The position numbers and the translations under genes are program-made. From positions 1,860,001 to 1,924,000 of the forward strand of contig NC_089557.1 of the NCBI RefSeq assembly GCF_040115645.1: DNA of 64,000 bases. The letters are read 5' to 3'. Shown one piece after another: positions 37,140 through 49,600 of the stretch (position 1 is the stretch's first letter; each line of letters begins with the position of its first letter). A model generated the notes under the pieces. The model made no database searches. It saw only the letters and a list, made by a program, of their open reading frames with translations, and was not told where the DNA came from. The DNA is from Euwallacea fornicatus (taxonomy: Eukaryota > Arthropoda > Insecta > Coleoptera > Curculionidae).

Positions 37140-37705
37140 CTGAAGTTGACTTCCCTCGGCTACCCGCGCGGGCGAGGTTGGGGTTAACTTTTTAATATCA
37201 AATAGCAACCCCCATTTTTTACAGATTCGGATAATGCGGCTAAAAATTAGAAGTATTTGCCCGAAACATTTTTTTATGTTCGTGTTCGAAAAAACTTTAA
37301 TTAACGAAATTCCATTCATACCTTAAATGGTAACTTCCACTTTTGAAAAGTTTCTACGGTAATAAAATGCGACAAATGAATAACAACATAAACAGATGAA
37401 ACATTTAATTATAAATATTCCGTGGGTAATATTTCTTCGTTATGGAGCATTTTACCGTAGACGAGGAAATCGAAATAGTTTTGGTGTATTTGAATGTGTA
37501 TATTTACTAAAGCGTGTCTGTGTGTATGTTTATTGATTTCGTTAATTGCAGCATTTTCTAGTACGAATCGAAAAAAAATGTTTGGGAAAAATGTTTCTTA
37601 TTTTCGTCCGAATCTGTAAAAAAAGGGAGATTGCCATTTGAAATTGAAAAGTTAACCCCCCCTCGCACGGAGGATGGAGAGGAATAACCTTTAGTAGCCT
37701 GTAGG
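37140..37705. mobile_element. Foldback element with arms of 130-170 bp
   Basis: Left arm (about 37140-37311) and right arm (about 37538-37705) are inverted. Shared blocks are GCGAGG..GGGGTTAACTTTT, ACAGATTCGGA, AAACATTTTTTT and AATTAACGAAAT. The outer ends are too diverged to define. A lone TA-CAGAGTGTAAC at 37030 could be the original left terminus. No coding capacity. Confidence 0.7.
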
Positions 37706-40700
37706 TCCTCAACTGAAGTAATCCATAGTCGATTTAAAGTCCAAATCAACCGCTATAATTATATTGGATGTCCAGGCGAATCCGGAACATGGAAGATTAA
37801 CATGGGCAATCGGTTTTTATATGTTTGCGCCTGCATGAATTATCCAATTGGAAAACTTTTACATGGAGGTCGTAGTACTCAAGACCGGCCGTCATTCCGC
37901 AAACTTTTCAATCTTCTAATTAGAGCCGTTTTGGCTCAACACGCTTCCAAATTAAAACAATTTCAACATACCTCGTAATCGTTTGGGGCCACGATTGGTC
38001 AGATTCGTCGGTGGTCCCTTCGAGCAATTACTGCAAATATTTTTACAATGTTAAAGTTCTTTGTTTTTGTTCGCTTACTTGTTTGGCTGATGATACGTCG
38101 GTAATTGTTTAATGTATTTCATCTCACTGTTTCTTTATCGCATTTAAATAAAACGCTAAATAAATAAAAAATTCTTTGACATAGTGTTTTTACGGTTATG
38201 TTGTTGGCGACCTTGTGCTTGTTGAAGTCTAACCGTGTCTCTGACCAATCGTGGCCCGGAACGGTTACGCGGGACATTTAAATCTTTGACATTTGGAAAT
38301 TGGTGGTGAGTACTATGACCTCCATGTGAAAGTTATTCAATTGGATAACCTGCGCAGGCGCAAAAAAATAAAAACAGATTTCGTATGTTATTCTCCTATG
38401 TCCAGAGTTCGCCTTGACACCCGGTATATGTGTACGTGTAGTCGGGTAAATAATAAAGGCCTAGATTTCCTATTCCGAATAAAAACGCTTCCAAAGCATC
38501 TAGAGATTTATTATTTATCACATTGCGATGTAACAAGCTAAAAATCTGACACCCGCATTCGCCAACCTACCTAAAAAGTTGGGCCCAAACATTTCGCATG
38601 ATAGTTCCCTGATATTATCACATTTTACTCTGATAGATTTTTTACGACCTCGGATTCCTCTGCTCATAATAATATAATGCGTATTATTTCCTGTGAAAAG
38701 CGACAAAAGTGGAACGTTCTCGATAATACCGTTTTCCTTTGTTGTGGCACGCACGAAAACCTCCCTTATTTACGGTGGTAAAATTGAAAAATGCCCAAAT
38801 AAAGGGACAAGCAGGAATGCGAGGGAAGATTCCTCATCTTATTTTTGCCACCCCGAGTGTGGTTTATGTGCGAGAAAAAAAATGATTTGTAAAGATGCAC
38901 AGATTCAATATTTGTCCTTCGGTCGGAGTTTGTATGCAAAAAGGGCCCTTCTGGCAGCCTATTATTTGTAATTAATTTCCCGGGTTGTGCGATTCGGATG
39001 GGAATTAAGGCCCTTTATACGTGCAGGGGCTTTGTTATTTTTAGCCAATGTCCGTATTTTTCTTGCTAAAACCGATCGACCACGTAATCGTTGAAATAAC
39101 ATTGACTTTGACTTCCCTGAGAGACGATTCCAAGTGCCAAATTAGCTTAAGTAGCTTTCTGTTCATTGCCAATCATTGGCGATCGTTCTGCAAATTCGGG
39201 AGGAGATTTATCAATAAAACGTTCTTAAGAAAGTCGCTAGAAATCCCGTTTTCAAGTGTCTCGTAAATATTTTTCATAACACTAAGAATTTCCTCCGTAA
39301 TGCTCTGTCGCGCTATTCCAAGGAAATACTACGGCAATGTCTGCTAGAGAATTTCAATTCCTGGCATTTCAGGGAGTAAGTGCCTTCGAAGAACACTTTT
39401 ATGATTTTTTATGACTCACAGGCGAAGTCTGGCAGAAATTTTCCAGCGATAGTTTTAAGGGAGCCCGTCCGAGATTAGCAAACATATTGAAAATGAGGCA
39501 AAGTGGAAAAGTTTCCTCAACTCTACCCAGGGAAGCGACACGGGGGCAAATGAAAAGTAAAACGTCGAAAAGTAATTTCAAAGGAAGCAGCCGGCCGGCC
39601 CTTTTTCCAGTTGCTTCTTAGTTTCCAGACTGCACATTTGCAGTTTCTTTCAATTTACTACGAAAACTAATTTCAAACAGCGAATGGCCCCACGTCTCTC
39701 GCTCAAAATTGAGACAAATATACCGGATAGGCTGTGAATAACTGTGGGGTTATTTTCATTTCCACCAAAGACGTTTTGCCAGCTCAGAGAGTTAAAGAAA
39801 CTACAAACCAGATGAGAGAGAGCGGGTGCAGACTGTATTTTACTTTGAACATAGAGTGTATCCCCTGACAGGTGAAACGACTCTTGTAAGAGGTAAAAAA
39901 CGCGCGATTTAAAAAAGAATTTTTTGGGATTCAGTTCCGTATTCATATCACAAATTTTCTCAAGAAACCTTTAGAACTAACCCGAGATGCTGGCAAGGAG
40001 AAAATATTGCAACAAATTGACATGTAAAATTAACGTTTAGAATGGCCCCGTTGTTGTGGAACGCCCTATATGGCCAAAAGCACTGGTACAATGAGCATAT
40101 GAATTAAAAATCGAATGTGCATCTCGGCGATTTTTTAAGTCCGCTGTGAGTATTTGAGACAACACAAAGCTCATCAGTAAATTCACCAATTCAAATTTTC
40201 TTTAGTGCTTCTCGCTTGGTTTCCTTCAACATAATGAATTTTTCAGCAAATTCGGGGATTTACGACTTTAAATTCAAATAGTGAATCAAATACCTAAAAT
40301 CCGACTGAAAATTGACGAATGGACATTACAGATTATCACCGTCGATGGTCTCCAACCTTCGACCTATGATCGATGTGTGATGGTTTAAACAATATACATC
40401 TCTGTTAACAATGGTTGCATATCTGGCCATGATATTTTTTGTCAGATTAGCAGCCCCGAATTGTAAATCCACAGTTTCCAACTCATATTTATTAAGCTGC
40501 TTTTATAAAGGTCAAATGATTTTGTCAAACTGCGCAAGACTGCCGGATATCATTAAATCAAGTCAATGTGATATCAGGCAATTTCTCGACTAACGACCCG
40601 AATGATCAACCACGTGTATGGTGCCAAAATTCAAGTATTATAGAGCTTAATGAAGTTCGATGAGCTTCGTGATTTTTACATAAAATCTTGACTCCCCCTT

Positions 40701-43148
40701 ATCTGCAGATTATTGAAAAAAGACAGGAGAGAAGGGCTTTAAACATTGAGGTGCTGAATGTTTCAGTATGCCTAAAATTGCTGTTTGATGTTTGCTGATT
40801 TATTTCACGTATTTTACGGCCAAAAAGTGCAACTTAATCTAATCTAATCCATTAGCAGAATTAGTAAGTTCAAAAAATCAAATAACTAAAACCCGAGATG
40901 GCTGCGCCCATAAAAACTAACATTTGGAATTTGCACCAGCGGTCCAAATTTCGTCGGTCATTGCCAGAACTTGTTGATTTTTCCTTGCTGAAATCAAATA
41001 TTGACTCTCTCCAATTCAAATCTTCATTGTTACTTCACGGAAAACCATTAACAAAAAGGCTCTTCGAAGGTGAAATCGGGTTTCTCGGCAGAATATTACT
41101 AAAATCGGTATTTGATCTGACTATATTTTTATTAATTAATTTTATGGCTTATTTTATCTCATTTACCTAATTAACAAATATTAGAAAGGAGCTTTCATTT
41201 TTGTAGATATCACTAAAAGGAGTTTTAGGACGAGGAGCTTACGAACATCTAACCACGCATTTAATGAGATATTGCAAAATATTTAATAATTCAAAGGGCG
41301 ATCTATGGAAACTTTTTTTTAATTTGAAAGGATAATTGGTATTATGGAAAATCATTGAACAAATCTTGTTGGGTATGGGACCAAGAGAATCATATGTGTC
41401 AAATTAAGCCTATTGATGGTATTAGGAGGATGTGTTCGAAGAAATGGTGATAGAGAAGTGACAATTTCAGAGTTCTGTTAAACATAAATAATTAAATGAA
41501 GAAATTATAGGATGGAAATCACTTAATATTTTTATAAAATGCAAACAGATTTAATAGGTGCTGTGTTCTAAAATTCATATCTTGCCAATGTTGCCACTGC
41601 TACACACATCAGTGGCAACTTTGGTAAGAAGGAAATAATTTAAAAGCATTTTTGTAAACCACCAATTTGCGACGCAACCCCCTTGTAATACTAATCTGAT
41701 ACCGTAGATTCGGTTCGAACTCAGGCCAAACTCCGGGCACTCGAACAATGTTTTTTTTTTCTGCTGGTAGCGGTGAGCTTTGATCGCTAATCACAAAAAT
41801 GAGGAGGATCGAGAGTGATAATTGAACTGAGAATAAATTAAATGGAATAAGAGTGCGTCCGTAACGATTTTGTGAGTACATGAGAGCAAGTGCACCAAAG
41901 AATAGAAGAAAGCCAGAAGGCAAGAGAGCGCTTTCTACGTGAGTTTTGATTTTCTCTCTTTCAACTTTAATATGAAATATCCATTATTGAATCGGCGTCT
42001 AGATCGTGTAGAGCCAGCTACCACCTGCGCCTGTTTGGTTTTCAGCCTTATCAATTTGTCGCCAGCTTAACACTTCTTTAGTAAAAAGAAAGAACTGAGA
42101 AAGATTGAACTCGCAGCCGAAACGTCGACGATTCTTTAGTAAAAGAAGGAGTTTTATTTCATGTCCTGTTCCTTATAACATCCTTCACGTCAAGCTTCAA
42201 GTCTATCTGAATTAAGGATGCTATATCTCACCATAAGTAGCTACCACCTCGCCTTATGAATCTTCGATATTTCCCATTTGGGAGAATTATGGCTACCGAA
42301 AACGTGAGATCAATTATTTCATCCAAAAGACCTTCACCAGTTTAATGATCAGAATAAATGAGGTTTTAATGCGGTTTGCGGTTTATGGTTTCTTTGTACG
42401 GCGAAATGCGCAGTTTAACGCAGTTCTCAACATAGAATTGAAAATTGCGGCAACATAAGAAGGTAAATTCGGATGCGACCATTTGAATAGTTTTTACAGT
42501 ACTTTAAAATTTCAGGAAAATGTTCCCGTCCAGCGACAAAATATCAGTTCGTACCCTTATCACGCACATATCCGTTTCCAATTTGGCCTGCTTGGGGTCC
42601 TGAAAGCCCACTTCTTTAATCTTTTAACCTTCTGGAGTAACCCCGAAACCTGCCTCGATAAAAAAATTTAAATTCAGCTCCGAACATAAAACAATCGTTC
42701 GCTCCTTAGCGGGAATATTTAATTTCTCGTTAATTATTTCTGAGTAAACGCTCTTCATTCGAATTCGAAAAGGGCGTTAATAATGTTTGATTCGGCATTT
42801 TCGTTCAGATCTCAATGAATATTCAATTTTAGGGAGTTACTGTTCGTTTAACGTAATTCAATACCCGGGGATTTTGAGGATAACCGCGTCTTCTTTATGT
42901 AGAATGGGAACAGTCGGTCAAATTGTAAACTCCTATTCGTGGTCGCTTTCGAACAGCGTTCGCCCCTATTTAGAACCTTTAGAGGCGCGAAGCTACGACA
43001 TCTCCCTAATTCATTCTTAAGCCATCAATCGCCTCATTAATCGAAGAAAATTTTAAAGACTTTAAAAGGCGTTTGTTAAGCCAAGTCCCCTTAATTGTTC
43101 GATCGGATCATTTGAAATTTAAATGATCCTAACTACCGAAGAACTCAC
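37706..43148. other. Intron A DNA without a supported gene
   Basis: AT-rich sequence with short open frames only. I see no repeat boundary, RNA gene or exon that I can support. Confidence 0.5.
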
Positions 43149-43480
43149 CGTTGTCTCCGTGGGAAGCCGCAAGTGGGGCATTCCAACATGTGCACAGCAA
43201 CATAAGAATCACGGAACCACTAAACACCATCATGTTTCCCCACTAACTGCTAAGTTTCACTACCGAAACTTGCATGACATTCTTCTTCTTCGCGTCGAAG
43301 GGTTACTCCGTTTATGCGTATTTGTTCGTTTTCATCGTTTCTTCGTTCACAAATTGCATAATAATTTATTGATGGATCGTCGACAAAGCAGGATTGGCTA
43401 TCTCGTCTCAAAATCTCTCGGGTTGTTATCGATGTAGGAATATTGATGGGGCCATAGATTTCGTGCTGTTGTCTGCGACT
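43149..43480 (-). CDS. Ddr: Ddr first coding exon: 5'UTR, start codon and signal peptide
   Basis: On the minus strand a 3' splice site (TTATTTGTTTCAG, AG at 43482-43481) opens an exon that ends at 43149 with donor AACG|GTGAGTTC. The start codon is at 43233-43231, in context AAAC-ATG-ATGG. An in-frame TAG sits four codons upstream, which fixes the start. The 28 complete codons read M-M-V-F-S-G then a hydrophobic core (VILMLLCTCW) and an ALA-type cleavage zone near residues 22-24: a typical signal peptide. The exon ends in phase 1 (a lone G), exactly what the discoidin exon at 23270 needs (GG), giving ...GDN-G-EC.... About 247 nt of 5'UTR lie in this exon, so at least one non-coding exon is further right. 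Seen: splice sites, ORF, phase. Known: DDR receptors have a signal peptide directly followed by the discoidin domain. Inferred: that both exons belong to one transcript. A different secreted-protein gene remains possible. Confidence 0.75.
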
Positions 43481-44329
43481 CTGAAACAAATAACGTTTTA
43501 AATATGGATGCGGCAGAATACAGCATGGAAAAAAAAACAACTAATGGTCAAATGAAAAATGCTAACTCAATTTCCTCGAGTTTAACCTGGAAATCCATAT
43601 ATCTCTCTTATCGCGCGTTAGCACTACGATAAACAAAATAAAACATCTCCGTGTATCACCGGTACGCAGGCCTAAAAAACACTAAACACGGGACGAGGAT
43701 TCAGTGGATGTATCTTGCCAACTCATTTTTTAAAATGGATAAATGTATAGATGGAACTGGACGAAAAAAGGACCAGGCAGACAAAATATGCCATTTATAC
43801 AGAGGAAAAAAATGATGATTTATGTGTCATAGACGAGAATGGCCGACAGACGGAACGTAAATAACATTTTGGGAAATTAGTTTTCCAGGCAGGAGTTATT
43901 CCTGATGGCGATGACACATGTATGCACATCATTGTTTATTGCTGATAAGTCTAGGACGCTATTTATTGTGGGCCAATCAGGTTTGCGTGCCAATTCGACT
44001 GGGAAATTTCCAGATTTTTACCCTCGCAGGCTCGGAACATTGAATATGTTATCCTGGAAATTTCGGGTCTTCCGAGCCACCCTACATTTAGAGAGAGGAA
44101 ATCCAACTCCAATCCATAGTGCCACTAAATTCCTGGCGTCAAGAGCCGGGAACATCGTTTTTTCCACATTCGAAAATCTGGCCCCAGAGTGTAGGAAATC
44201 ATCCCTCTCATCCATATACAAACGGGGTGTCGGGACAATGAACGAGCTCATTCTCTGGATTATTCTAAGACGAAAATGTTATATATGTATGTATAGGCGC
44301 TCGTCCTAAAGTGAGTCGTTTGCGAGATA

Positions 44330-44748
44330 CGGGGTGTTGAATAAAACACATTTAAATTCGTGGACTACGATTAAAAATAACACGAATTTGCTTTATACGG
44401 CCAAATTTACCTCTTTAACGAATTCGCCATTGTTTTCAGCATATATTTCCAATGAGCATTTCGTTCTCAAAAACGTGTTATTATCGTATCAAAAAGTACA
44501 ACAGATATTCTTGGTGTCTTTTGGATCGGTTATTTCAAAAAACGCATAATTTGGGAAACACCAGTGGCGTACCCCCACGTCACTGGTCACCCCTACGCAG
44601 GTCTAAGGTTACAGCATTTTTCTTTAAATGGGAGGGAAATGTAGCGTTTGGACTGCGGTGTAGATATGCCGAGCTTGAATAAAATCTCCTGGATCATTTT
44701 GAAAATACAAAGAAGAATATTTGATTTTTCTTAATATTTAACACCCTG
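44330..44748. mobile_element. TA-flanked MITE, 419 bp
   Basis: Left end CGGGGTGTTGAATAA and right end (minus strand) CAGGGTGTTAAATATTAAG are imperfect inverted termini of about 15-19 bp, each flanked by TA (44328-44329, 44749-44750). The interior is not self-complementary and carries no transposase. It lies about 850 bases upstream of the first coding exon. Confidence 0.7.
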
Positions 44749-46075
44749 TATCTGGTAAATGATTCACTTTACATATGTTTATATAACATTTTCGTCTGAG
44801 AACAATCTAGAAAATCGGCTTCTTAAATATCGGAACACCCTGAGGAACCATGTAGTAAACGAAAGACGCTACAACGCTTGCGTTAACTGTAATTTAGAGA
44901 ACCGCACATTCAATGCCATTTCTGGGAAATGTCCTTTCCAGAATCAAAAATATTTTCCTTGAGTCTTCTCTTTGACGTGTTTGTCTTCACAATTCTTCTC
45001 TTGGGTTCTCTTTTGTGGAACAATTTGCCCCTTATGACAAACCGAGTCGACTGAACGGACAGCAAACTGCAGAACCACCAGTTGGATCGTTTTTTTTTTT
45101 TTGGGAAGTGCAGTTTCGAGTATACAGGAAGCTCCAGAATTACTCGGATGATTCAGTTTCCAGGAACGAATTAGAAGTAAAAATTACGATAAAAGTCCAA
45201 ACTAAATTCAACCAAAAATTTCGTAACTGTTTCGCTGCCGGAATTCAAACGCCCGTAGAGAATTAATGTTAGAAATTAAATGTTTTTCTCCCATACTCCT
45301 CTTAAACGAAAACCGACAAGAAAAATAAGAGATGAATAGGAGCAAATCATTGCAAGTTGCGTTCGCAGAAATGTGGGTTCTGCCGCTGACCCACTGCCAA
45401 AATTTTGAACATAAAGTCCGGGCCACCCCGTGTATTGCAATACACGAATGAAGAATGAGCAGTTACTGGAGAACCATCAATTTAATGTAATTTCAGAGAC
45501 CTGATCTCTAAATACACTCATGAAATTTCTCTTGGCAAACTCTTTCTCGATCTGAATACAAATTTAAAATTTTCAACGAGAGTGAAGCAAAAATGGAAAA
45601 TCATCCAAAACACGAAAAGGCAGACTCCCCTACACGAGCCATTTCAGCCCTTAACATAACTAAATCGTATCATCCGTTTCCAAGGAAAGATTAATAGTTT
45701 AGCATTGGCGAGCCTGTCAGCGCAATATTATGCATTCAAACAAAAACGCCCAAGGCTGTCTCTGGTTCTGAACTATGCCGTAACTGGATACAACTTTCTT
45801 TGGAACCCTGAGGCCCTTTCACAGAACGCGCCCAATTATACATTAATTAGAGACTACGAATTATAATTCCAAATTTGGGGCTGTCACGTGTTACTTCGTT
45901 TTTGCCGATTCGAGCTGTGGGGCCTTGAATGTGTAGCCCCGGGACAGGTGCTGCGGCATGTACCATTTGCCATTTTCTAGCATGGCTTTTAAAGAAGACG
46001 TTGCCTCATTTTGTGACTTGTTTCTTATCGGATTTAACTCGATTTACCGGATTGATTTCCCCTATCTCGAATATA

Positions 46076-46620
46076 CAGGGCGAGCCTTAACAAGCCGATC
46101 AGATCTGCAGCGCGTCGCAGAGCGATGCTCACGAAGCACGAGAAAAATAATAGAAAAATTGTATTGGAAAAATTGACGGAGTTACGAAGGAAAATAGAAG
46201 TAGTGGACTTGGCAACGTTTCATTGAGATTCATAGGTGGTTTTCAAAATGTTGTCGCGCACGTCTCAAAATGTTTCAAACGTTCCGATGTAATTATTGTT
46301 TAATTACAAAAAAAACAGTCGTCAAATGCAATTTCAGGCGCCTGCATCGATAAACCTTACATTACAAATTCAAAATTTGCAGCTTATGCTGAAGATTTCC
46401 AATTGCTTCCCATCCCTCATACCGGGAAGTACCCGCCGCTACATTGCACCGGCTAATGGTATAAAGAAAATTAGAAAATAAAGAACTTAACTCTTCACTT
46501 TAACACTCTAATAACTCCGTCAATTTTTCAAACGGGATTTTCGTATTATTTTTCCCATACTCCCCGAGGGCCCCCCTGCAACGTACTGCAGAACTGACCG
46601 ACCGTTTAAGACTCACCCTG
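46076..46620. mobile_element. TA-flanked foldback MITE, 545 bp, arms about 115 bp
   Basis: Left end CAGGGCGAGCCTTAA and right end (minus strand) CAGGGTGAGTCTTAA open long inverted arms (46076-46190 and 46508-46620) that share GATCAG/GGTCAG, TCTGCAG and AATTGACGGAGTTA blocks. TA flanks both sides (46074-46075, 46621-46622). The spacer is non-coding. Another CAGGGTGTG terminus starts at 46645, just outside. Confidence 0.82.
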
Positions 46621-49600
46621 TAAGGAAGTTTCAAAAGTCATACACAGGGTGTGCAGAATGAGCATGTCCGGCGTGGGGATGGGACGGAATAAAATGATTG
46701 TTTAACGACTTAGCATTGCACATCTTCCATAGGTAGAAAAATACAAATTTGAATGGATATTTTTTACGTAGCGCTCCGCTGCAACGATTCGACAGATGAG
46801 CTGCATGCGTGCAAAAAAGGCTTTAGAAGTAAATATGTTGAAGGTCTGGAAGCTGTTGTGTTATTGTTAGCGTTCGAGCTATCGCTGGTACCTTCGCAAA
46901 AGGCAAAGAGCAAAATTCTGCCTTAGTACATCGACAGATTCCATAAGGGCCAAATTATTCATTTGCTGTTAAGTTTAACATCAGACCAGGTTCCGCGGGA
47001 TCTGAGAAATTAGCATGCAGTTTTAAAGTTGAGATCACATTAATAATTAAGAGCGTTAATGCACGCTATTCCGGGATACAAAACACAAACTTTAGAGAGA
47101 ATATGAATAAAATACCAGAACCGTGTTTGGGTTTCCATAGAAATTATTTTGGGGATGAAAACAGCCCAACTAGCAAATTTGCGTTATAAAATTTCACTTA
47201 AAAGCGACGTCCCAGTTTAAGTAAATAATTATTTATTTATTTACATTATTATTTACTCTAAAAGGCAATTATATTATACGGAGTTTCTCCGAGCTCTAGA
47301 CAAATCTTATTGAATGAGAGCTGACAACTATTTCTTCAAACGATGTATGATCTTCAGCAGAAGATCCATTCGATGATCTTCGAATGGCACCGGAAAGGCG
47401 CGTTTTGAAGGACTCTTAATATCCATTGAATTATTGTCGATTATGACGTCGCTCCAATACGTAATTACGCGAAGGGCATTTCGGAAATAAATCCCTAACC
47501 CCCCACCCACCCACACGAAAGGCGGCAAATTCACGGCCGAAGCCGTTCTCGATATTTTATAGGTATTTTTACTAAAATAATTAGGTGTTTGCACGAATCG
47601 CCCTAGTAGGTGCGGCGACTGCGCAGAAACGTCCACAGAACACCACATTTAGCAATACCACATGTTTTTGGGAGACCCTGTACATTCTCGTATAATTTCG
47701 ATACAGGCGCAAAACCTCAGCAATTCCTTAATTTCGGTCTTTGCCCTAGGTCCAACTCTCTGAGATCTAGAAGAGAACTTTGGTTTAACGTAACTTGGCT
47801 TCTACCCCTGCTGGTTACCGAGATCCCTGTACTGTGCTCGGAAGGAAACCCGTCCTGAATAGATTGTCATGGCTCGGTTCCCGTATCAATTTTCTTGACC
47901 GAATTGGGTCAGTAAAAGGCGTGTTCAATACCGACTTACGAAAAATAATTAAAATGAATTGCAAAGTAATTAAACACCTTTAAATTTAAATGCGCGTGAA
48001 AAGTTTGGTCCACTGAGGCATATACAATATATCTTTATTGGCAATTAAAATTGGCTACAACATGTGCTTGCGTACATAAATAACACACACTATTAATCGA
48101 CCAGATACGCCATACTCATTTTTAGAAGTTTAATAAAACGGTCATATTACCGCCGATTTTAGTTTCGGTAGCAGCTACGAATCTATTTGCATCAACTGTG
48201 GTTTGCAGCTGTGCGAGGAATTTGTTATAAAATAGTTTTTTAAGGGCGGTTCGTGCCTTGTAAAAATTGTCGAAAAGTTTTGACAGTTGTTGTTAATGTT
48301 CTTGCGTGTGTTATAGAACGTTCGACCAGGAATAAATTTTCTTATAGACCCATGGGCCCTTCCTGAGGGTCTAGCTCGTGTACAAACATTTTAAAACCGT
48401 CTCTGACAAAACACAAATATATTTTATTAAATTTTTTCGGTGCGATTTCGCCGATTAACGAAGAAACATAAAATCGCGCGAAGGTCGTAAATCGCATGAT
48501 TCGAACGTGAACATTGCTTGTGTAACAAGAGTCTACGGGAGACGCTCAAACGCCCAGACCTGATCCCACGTGACGCGACAAGAGCCTATTTCCACCTTTC
48601 CACTCTTCTACATTTACAGCCTAACAAATATGTCAGCAAATTGATAAGGCACGTGATTGGTTTATGGGCTTTTGCGTGTTAATGCAATACAAACACAGGA
48701 TATGGGCACAAACAGATTGTTGAAGATAACAAGGGCCGTAAATAAAAATCAACGAAATATTAACTTTGACTTTGCTGTTGGGGGCGGTCCAGGTGAATGT
48801 CCTGATGAAATTGAAACGTGCGATTCTACCGGTCTTCGAAATCTCGAAGAATAACGTACCTAATGGGACTTCTTCACACCGTTTAAGTACCATGTTATCA
48901 GCTGCTAAATCAAATTGAGGCGGCAGTCCAAATTACACGGTCTTCGCCGGGGGCGACCATCAATCCGATTTATAAAACTTAAATTTTAATGAGCCGTGCT
49001 TAACGATGCCGTTCTCAAAACAGGCGCAGGAGTTTTCCCACGAATGGTCATTAAGACTCTCGATTTTAGTACCCCGAAGGGGAAAAATAGGGTCATGTGG
49101 TGCTAAAACTGACACCTGTCACGCGAGCCACACCAAGACCGGACAGCCGAAGAGCCTTATCTGCAATCTGCGTGTTTACAAGGACTTATCGGCACTGCTG
49201 GTTAATTTATGCCTGATCGCTTAAAATTTACCTGTTCAGGTATATAATTAACAGCTAGTTTCACACGTTCAGTTTAATAGCTCTATATCGAAACGCCTTC
49301 AAAGAACCATATCCCGCGAATGAGCTTCTAACTTTGTCAAAAGAGAATCTCCGGGAAAACCCAAAGAGTAGACTCAAATGGAAATTGATGCATTCGATGT
49401 TGTTCTCTATTGAAAGTTCCGTATGAGTGCCCTTGCGGAAGCTTCCAGGAGACCTGCATGCATGGAAAAGTGGTGACCTCATGATTGAGGGACTGGGGAC
49501 CTACCACCAAATCTTCTATAGAGATTTTGGGCAGTACAGCGTTATCACTGTGGCCATCTTGACGCGCCATCACCGACGCTACCGTGACGGCAGTCCTTAC

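Larger units (their letters stand above)
23271..43148 (-). other. Ddr: Ddr intron A (about 19.9 kb)
   Basis: The interval runs from donor GTGAGTTC (43148 leftwards) to the acceptor at 23272-23271. It separates signal peptide from discoidin domain and is a phase 1 intron. It holds a G-rich tract, a hairpin, a palindrome cluster, a transposase relic and a foldback element, described separately. No other exon with coding content was recognised. Its extent depends on the two exons being consecutive in one transcript. Confidence 0.7.

Noticed and set aside
45125..45430. Possible MITE between CAGGAAGCTCC and a reverse CGGGGTGGCCC end
   Set aside because: The ends match only loosely and the arms do not pair.
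45208..49482. Similar minus-strand frames at 45208-45426 and 49261-49482 suggesting a shared repeat
   Set aside because: DNA similarity by eye is only modest and patchy, and boundaries could not be set.
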